Source: Epiperipatus broadwayi
Taxonomy: Eukaryota > Onychophora > Udeonychophora > Euonychophora > Peripatidae
Length of the DNA stretch: 64,000 bases
Reading direction: 5' to 3'
Assembly (NCBI GenBank): GCA_028023455.1
Contig: JAQFVV010006306.1
Span: 2,075,001-2,139,000, forward strand
Part shown: one piece after another, positions 58,711 through 64,000 of the stretch
Layout of the letters: each line of letters starts with the position of its first letter
How positions within the stretch are numbered: the first letter of the stretch is position 1
Made by a program: the position numbers and the translations under genes
Notes under the pieces: generated by a model
Database searches by the model: none
What the model was told of the DNA's origin: nothing
Seen by the model: only the letters and a program-made list of their open reading frames with translations

Positions 58711-58879
58711 AATTATGTGAACTTTTGATATTGATAAAATAAACAAAATAACAATAAGAATTTTTAAATTGATTTCATCATTTTCAAACATTATCTATGC
58801 ATTGGAAGATGTGAATATAATCCAGTTTTTTCCATCACAAATGTCATTGTTCATCAATTTCATGTGATATCTTATTGAT

Positions 58880-59240
58880 CTCTTAGGATCCATTTTAAAC
58901 CTTCAAGTCTTCAATCTAACATCATCTATCTTAATGACATGTCCAGTCTAACTTCACTTTCAATCACTTAGTTCTTTCATTGACAAATTTCTTCTTTCAT
59001 TTATATATTTCACTTTTGATCCTCTACTTGCTAATTCCACATGCATTTTTCCACATTTCATTACATAGTCTGCAGTATCTTTATTGCTCTTCTATTAAAT
59101 GTTAATATCTGTAAGCAGTAGTAAGGTATATTTATTAAAAAATCTTTCATTTCAAATCCTTTTGACATTTATTTATTTCTACCAAACCCTTTATTTTATG
59201 ATTTTCATCCACTATGTTTCTATCTCTATGAATAAACTGA
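58880..59240 (-). pseudogene. RTE-like LINE, old 3' fragment
   Basis: In mixed frames the minus strand reads RAIKILQTM and then a LKVKLDWTCH segment, which correspond to AMQRLQTTQ and LKWSWAGH in the better copies. Its tail has been lost. Confidence 0.6.
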
Positions 59241-59705
59241 CATCTTCAAATAATGGACTAGTCCAGAATCCATCGTATCTTGATCGGATTGAGCAATCAT
59301 CACCATGAACCAAAGTCTATATAGATATATAATGTATATCTAATGGCAAGAACAAACCAATAGGCAATGATGCTCACTCAATTGGAACATTTCCATTACG
59401 AATAAGAAAAATCCATTTGGAAGATCAGAGAATTATTATCACAAAACATAAAGACAGAATAACTTTCTCCCAGAAACATTGATGTCAAAGCCAATCAGGT
59501 AATGCAGTGAGGCAAATCAATATTCAGGACTGGAAGCTGCAAGAATAAATTCAGATATAAAGCAAGCTGTCACAGAACAACCAGTAGTGTTACCATTCCT
59601 ACTCACAAGGCAAGTTGGCAGTGTATAGTTGGGCACTTGAAGTGCTTTCTATAATTGGATGGCAACTAAAAACTATACCTTTCCAACAGTAGCAAGTGGT
59701 TGTAT

Positions 59706-60235
59706 AATCGCTTTTTATAGTATGTAATACTCAAATATTTTACGCTAATATTTCACACAATTAGTTATAACATGCCAATAATTCTCAAATAAAATATTAT
59801 ATTTATTTGTTTGCTTACTACTTTCGAAGGGCAAAACCTTCATTTTCAAAGCTATGAACAATTGTGGTGCAGAATGGTCAGCATGAGAAATGCAAAATTA
59901 TGCAAATCAAGTTTGCCATTTCTTGGAAATGGCATAGAACGTGTCTCTTTTATTCATGGAATCAATGTCTGAAATAATAAAATAAGCCTCCTTAATCTTC
60001 CTCCTTAACTCATGTCACTCTCTGCACACCACCACCCTAGGATTATCTGGAATCCAAGGATGGCCTGTGGTAGCTCTGTGCTGTGCGACAATGGATGGCT
60101 TTGAAAATGAATGCTTCACCTTCGAAAGTACTAAGCAAACAATAAATAAATACAATATTTTATTTGAGAATTGTGTTATAACTAATTGTGTGAAATATGA
60201 GCGTAAAATATTTGAGTATTACATATATATCAACA
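59706..60235. mobile_element. TIR element, about 145-bp inverted arms
   Basis: Left arm from GTAATACTCAAATATTTTAC to CTTCATTTTCAAAGC; right arm is the complement, 60100-60235. The 230-bp centre is unique and less A+T-rich (CTCTGCACACCACCACCC). No transposase. Confidence 0.75.
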
Positions 60236-60239
60236 CAGA

Positions 60240-60555
60240 TTTGACAATTTTAATATTTATATAGAATAAATACACACATGTATATTTGTTTCACATGTTA
60301 TATTACTAAATATATACTATAAATTTGTCATTATAAATTTATTAAACGCACATTGATTATGTAAGTAAAATTTACCGAGGTTGTAACCTTGAGAATATGC
60401 GTATAAACTGCGATAGTAGGGAACTCTACAGGTGTTTAAACACAAGCTTACGCTATTACAAATGTATTTTAAGGCATATATATTCATATATTTATATTCA
60501 TTCACTAAATTTTAAAATTTTAAAGTAAATGAATACTATTTATATGTGCTGTAGA
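60240..60555. other. No feature recognised
   Basis: A+T-rich, no supported gene. Confidence 0.4.
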
Positions 60556-60559
60556 CACA

Positions 60560-60645
60560 GATAATGAAGCTAGTATATACCAAAAAGTGCTATATTCGCT
60601 GAGTGCTTTCAAGAGACTTCTTGCTCTCATATTCATAGCTAGAAT
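60560..60645 (-). repeat. Penelope-type HHR-like remnant
   Basis: The minus strand has outer stem GCTAT/ATAGC, a hairpin closing CTCTT, GAAAGCAC and triplet CTC. The 5' box reads AATATGA preceded by CTATGA, the same non-standard pattern as at 600-720. Confidence 0.35.
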
Positions 60646-60649
60646 GAAT

Positions 60650-61160
60650 ATAATTTTAAGACTTGTTGACATAAAATTTCAGACTCATCTAATAAATGTT
60701 TTGAGATAATTATTAAAAGAGACATTGCATTAGACATATAGAGAGTGTCTAAAATTGGTACAATGTAATTAATGCATTGACTTTAGTTAAAAACAAAGGA
60801 AATTTGCATCAGGTGAAAATATTTCTAAAATTCCAACAATATTCTCTTCCTGAAGAAAACAGTCATAACATTTTATTATACCATTAAAAAAGAAAAAATT
60901 TTAATAAATTGAACTGATTTTCTCATTAATAATATCGTTTTTGTAAAGATCATTCTAATATTTAATTAATAATTTGTGCTTATTATATTATATCCATAGC
61001 TACTTTGATGAGAATTGGAATCTCTTTCACTTAAGGGAGTATTTTATAAAGTTTGTCTTTTATTATTATGTTACTAACAAAAATTATCTATTTAAAATTT
61101 TTTTTCACCCATTTTGGTTCACTTTTAATTATATATACATATTTCAATTTAATATTTTTT
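60650..61160. other. No feature recognised
   Basis: A+T-rich, no supported gene. Confidence 0.4.
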
Positions 61161-61301
61161 AATATAGGTAAGATTTGAAATACTAGGCATTCTTATACCT
61201 GGAACCCAATTGTAAATATAGGGAATTTGAACTCAGACTTTCAAGCCCTTTCAACCATCCACACTGTGTCATACTACTCCACACTCATGAAGAAAAGATA
61301 A

Positions 61302-61360
61302 ATAATCACCAGTATATGTATTTTGTGCTTAACCAGCACTCATCAGTTGGTACAGAGTAT
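61302..61360 (-). ncRNA. Hammerhead ribozyme, family C, G12 lost
   Basis: CTGATGA is intact with stem II GTGCT/AGCAC. GAAA has become AAAA, and the first stem I pair is A-C. Probably inactive. Confidence 0.55.
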
Positions 61361-61699
61361 CATCTCCCATGCATATATACAATCAGTGCTCAGTTTATCC
61401 TTATGGTTCCATGGACAGGCTTCAATCTACTCCAGCTTTCAATTCTTCAGGCATCCATACCATTGATGATCTGATGATAAAATTCCCAAATCCCATGCTG
61501 ATACCAATATTGTTTTCATGCCCACATTGACATCAAGTCACTCAATACTGGCATCAGCATGGGATTTGGGAATTCTATTGTCAGATTTTCAATGGTATGG
61601 ATGGCTGAAGAGTTGGAGTAGATTGAAGCCTGTCTATTGAAGTAGAAGGATTTGCTATCTTAATGTAAACTGAGCACTGATTGTATATGTATGGAGATG

Positions 61700-61758
61700 A
61701 TAATCTGGACGAACTGATGAGTGCTGGTTCAGCACGAAATACTTATATTGGTGATTAT
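61700..61758 (+). ncRNA. Type I hammerhead ribozyme, family C, core intact
   Basis: CTGATGA (61714-61720), a perfect 6-bp stem II GTGCTG/CAGCAC with loop GTT including the canonical G10.1-C11.1, and GAAA (61736-61739). Stem III T-ACTT-A and triplet ATA; predicted cut after 61747. Stem I is ACGAA/TTGGT with one G-G mismatch, then a TGG bulge and ATAATC/GATTAT. The best-preserved family C core. Confidence 0.8.
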
Positions 61759-62184
61759 CCTTTCTGCATGTGTATGGCCATGTGTATCAGTAGTATGAGA
61801 TAGTGTGGATGGTTAAAGTGTCTTGAAAGTCTGAGTTCAAGTCCACTATATTGATATAGGTATAAATTAATTAGTAAATGAGATCACCCATTACATCATT
61901 CAACCTGCAGAATCAGTCTGATTGGTTGCTGCACATCAGTATACCTTGACTGGGGACATAGCTTTGTATGCATAATGGTGATCACATCTAATTAATTTAC
62001 GCATGCATGTATATATATATTATTGTGGGAAAGTTACTGTTAGGTGAGTTTAATGAGTTTTAAATATTAACGTATTGCTTTTCAAGATGACGAAATATGC
62101 TGTAAGCTGGCTATAGCAAAGGAAATTAAATTTGATATAGGCATTTTTAATTTTGTAGAATTATTCTAGTGGATTTTGTTTATA

Positions 62185-62385
62185 TATATGTTATATATAG
62201 AGCTCACAAATAAGCTCTTAACAAGCTTTACAGAATGCTTGAATATCCTAGCACCTCACTGAGGAAGCCAGTAGCAGAAACCAGTCTAGGCCAGGAGATA
62301 TTCTGCAAAGCTTGTTAAGAGCTTATTTGTGAGCTCTATATATAACATTTGTAATAAGCTTGTTAAATTAGGTCATGTGACATAT
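62185..62385. mobile_element. HHR family B-like fold-back element
   Basis: Arms ATATAGAGCTCACAAATAAG and complement, about 45 bp, enclose a single plus-strand hammerhead-like segment. It ends with TAGGTCATGTGACATATGACT, again the TCATGTGA motif. TTTTGT-type TA-rich repeats flank it and may be the target duplication. Confidence 0.65.
62241..62303 (+). ncRNA. Hammerhead ribozyme, family B-like
   Basis: CTGAGGA (62259-62265) and GAAA (62277-62280) are intact. Stem III C-CA-G, triplet GTC, predicted cut after 62286. Outer stem I is a perfect 7-bp GAATATC/GATATTC; the inner helix is weak. Stem II is GC/GC with loop CAGTA. Confidence 0.58.
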
Positions 62386-62399
62386 GACTTGATTTTTGT

Positions 62400-63335
62400 A
62401 ATATATATATGAAAACAAAACAAGTTATAAATTTCACAACTTGCTCTTAGCTTGCATTTTATGATCACTAGATGGAGCTTTACCAATAGCTCCTAACACG
62501 CTTTTGTTTACATAAACGCTGAGAGAGATAGAATTCAATATCTCTTTCGTTGTCTCCAACTGTTAGACCATGGTTTGAAGCTAGTTGACTCACCTCAGTA
62601 AAGGGTATATATATATTATACTGGTCTAGACTTGATCTTAATGGAATAGATGGATAGAAATAAAATAGAATGCAAAGAATAACTTAATTCATCATGTTAT
62701 TAAGAAGTGCTTTTTTCTCAGTTGAATTGATAAATGGATTATTTAAAAGTCCCAAATTGGGTGATTATGCAAATTCAAATATAATTTACTCAGTTAAGTG
62801 TTCATTGATTATAATTCCCAATTGAGCACCATTAGATTCTTATGAAATAAAGAATAGGGTAACCAAGCAGTTATCCCCCATATTTATAAATAAATTCTAT
62901 CTTTATCATAATTACCTGATTAACCATATAACAAATTAAAGAAAAAGAACTAAAAACTTTTTTTCTATAAATGGCATCACCTAAATAATCTATTTTCATA
63001 ATTCATTACATTTCTCCGGTTAAGGAGTCTAACCAAGGTCCTTTTTCTGTCCCTTGAAATCAAACGAGGACAAAGACCTCTGTGGGCTACATTTTAGCCA
63101 TTAGATATAAACATCAAATAATGTTTTGCAATAAGGTACATAAACAAATAGATTAATTATAAGAACAACAAGACATAATTCAAAATAATTATAAATTTAT
63201 AAAGTTTAATTTACTGTACAACTTAATTTCTTTCTTTTCTTCTTTTTTACCTAGAGGAAAATAAACTTTATTCATGAAAATAATCAAGTTTTTTTTTATA
63301 TATATTAAATGCTTTTATTTACCATGTAGTAAAAA
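62400..63335. other. No feature recognised
   Basis: A+T-rich, no supported gene. Confidence 0.4.
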
Positions 63336-63342
63336 ATAATTG

Positions 63343-63537
63343 TTTTTCCAACCACAATTGGGATTTTTAGATAAAACTTAAAATAAAAGCATGTGGGGGT
63401 GGGGTGTCCAAAAATTTGTTAAGTCAATTCTTTGTTATAAAAAAATAGTGACTGGCTTAATTAATTTCTGGGTCATCCCCCCATGCTTTTATTTTAAATT
63501 AAATCTAACAACCCCAATTATGATTGAAAAAACTATC
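63343..63537. repeat. Fold-back repeat
   Basis: Arms of about 55 bp: AATAAAAGCATGTGGGGG at left and CCCCCCATGCTTTTATTT at right, with outer parts CAACCACAATTGGG and CCCCAATTATGATTG. Confidence 0.65.
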
Positions 63538-63539
63538 AT

Positions 63540-63865
63540 CATCATCATCATGATCATCATTTTCAACCATTATTGATCCACTTCAGGATGAAGGTCTCTC
63601 CAAATTCAATCCATCTTCTCAATCTCTAGTCTCTCTTCTTCACATTACTTCAGCACACTTTATTATTTCATCCATCCATCTCACATGTGGTCTTTTTCTA
63701 GGTCTTTTACATTCTCTTGGAATCCAGTTTAAAATTTCAACTGTCTATCTATTATTGTCTCTTCTAGCAATAAGACCAGTCCAACTCTACTTCAATCTCT
63801 TGATTCTTTCAATGATGTCAATAACATCTGTTTGTTCTTTCACCCATGTCTTTTGTTTTCAATCT
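63540..63865 (-). mobile_element. RTE-like LINE, 3' fragment
   Basis: ATCATCATCATCATG tail, then ATTGATCCACTTCAGGATGA and CTCACATGTGGTCTTTTTC, as in the other RTE 3' ends. Truncated after about 320 bp. Confidence 0.8.
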
Positions 63866-64000
63866 CTTATCATTGCTAACAAGTATTAAACTTTATTGTA
63901 TTTTAAGTTGATTTGACACTTATAGTTGATATATATATATACCACTTGATATTTCTGCTATAAGTTTATATGTACACCCCTTATGTATATATCACATTTA

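Larger units (their letters stand above)
61171..61853. mobile_element. HHR family C element with 9-bp target duplication
   Basis: A 683-bp snap-back element between ATATAGGTA repeats (61162-61170, 61854-61862). Arms of about 250 bp; both ends show the GAGTTCAAGTCC B-box-like motif. Hammerheads lie on minus at 61302-61360 and on plus at 61700-61758. The AATCCCATGCTGAT core block is also seen in 25296-25839. Confidence 0.8.

Noticed and set aside
63343-63537. G-rich/C-rich fold-back as a regulatory quadruplex
   Set aside because: The G run is short and explained by the arms of a fold-back repeat.

Overview
The window looks like an intergenic or intronic stretch from an invertebrate animal genome. 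It is very A+T-rich (about 70% by eye). It has no bacterial-style gene packing, many homopolymer and tetranucleotide tracts, tRNA-derived SINEs, several 5'-truncated non-LTR retrotransposons, hAT relics and a Penelope-like relic. The phylum cannot be fixed from sequence alone.

The only host coding sequence I can support is the terminal coding exon of L-2-hydroxyglutarate dehydrogenase (L2HGDH), minus strand, 8593-8788. Its upstream exons should lie at higher coordinates, but I could not find them. Almost everything else recognisable is mobile-element debris. RTE-like LINE copies, all minus strand unless marked, lie at 2640-3310, 11396-11985, 28347-30185, 53235-53660 (+), 54501-56126, 58880-59240 and 63540-63865. 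A second non-LTR family ending in (ACATC)n lies at 24312-24695, 43690-45245 and 47078-48150; its middle copy keeps a 475-codon open frame. A ZBED5/SCAND3-like hAT transposase relic lies at 31640-34190, and a short hAT element with an 8-bp target duplication at 12240-12750. Three SINE types are present.

The most notable content is a set of short, non-coding, mostly fold-back repeats that carry type I hammerhead ribozyme (HHR) motifs. By hand folding I find the CUGANGA and GAAA core boxes, a stem II hairpin, a minimal stem III of 2-3 bp and an interrupted stem I. These occur in at least four sequence families: A (13 copies, 59 to about 740 bp), B (four variant copies), C (three copies) and a three-unit tandem array at 26931-27805. 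Twelve family A copies, one B copy and two C copies are bracketed by direct repeats of 9-16 bp, and their ends fall at different points of the consensus. That argues for retrotransposition rather than cut-and-paste. A relic of a Penelope-like GIY-YIG endonuclease at 30780-31460 fits the known link between Penelope-like elements, HHRs and small non-autonomous 'retrozymes'.

Layout: 0.2-2.6 kb HHR-like and PLE-like fragments, a duplicated block and a SINE; 2.6-8.3 kb LINE relic, fold-backs and family A; 8.6 kb L2HGDH exon; 9-24 kb dense family A with SINEs and RT relics; 25-31.5 kb families C and D, a long (CTAT)n tract, an RTE nested in a family A copy and the PLE relic; 31.6-35.6 kb hAT relics and a TIR element with a 27-bp minisatellite; 36-43 kb mostly featureless; 43-48 kb second LINE family and a second (CTAT)n; 49-53 kb mostly unrecognised; 54-58 kb RTE copy, 167-bp duplication and a roughly 62-bp satellite made from SINE sequence; 59-64 kb fold-backs, families B and C and an RTE tail.
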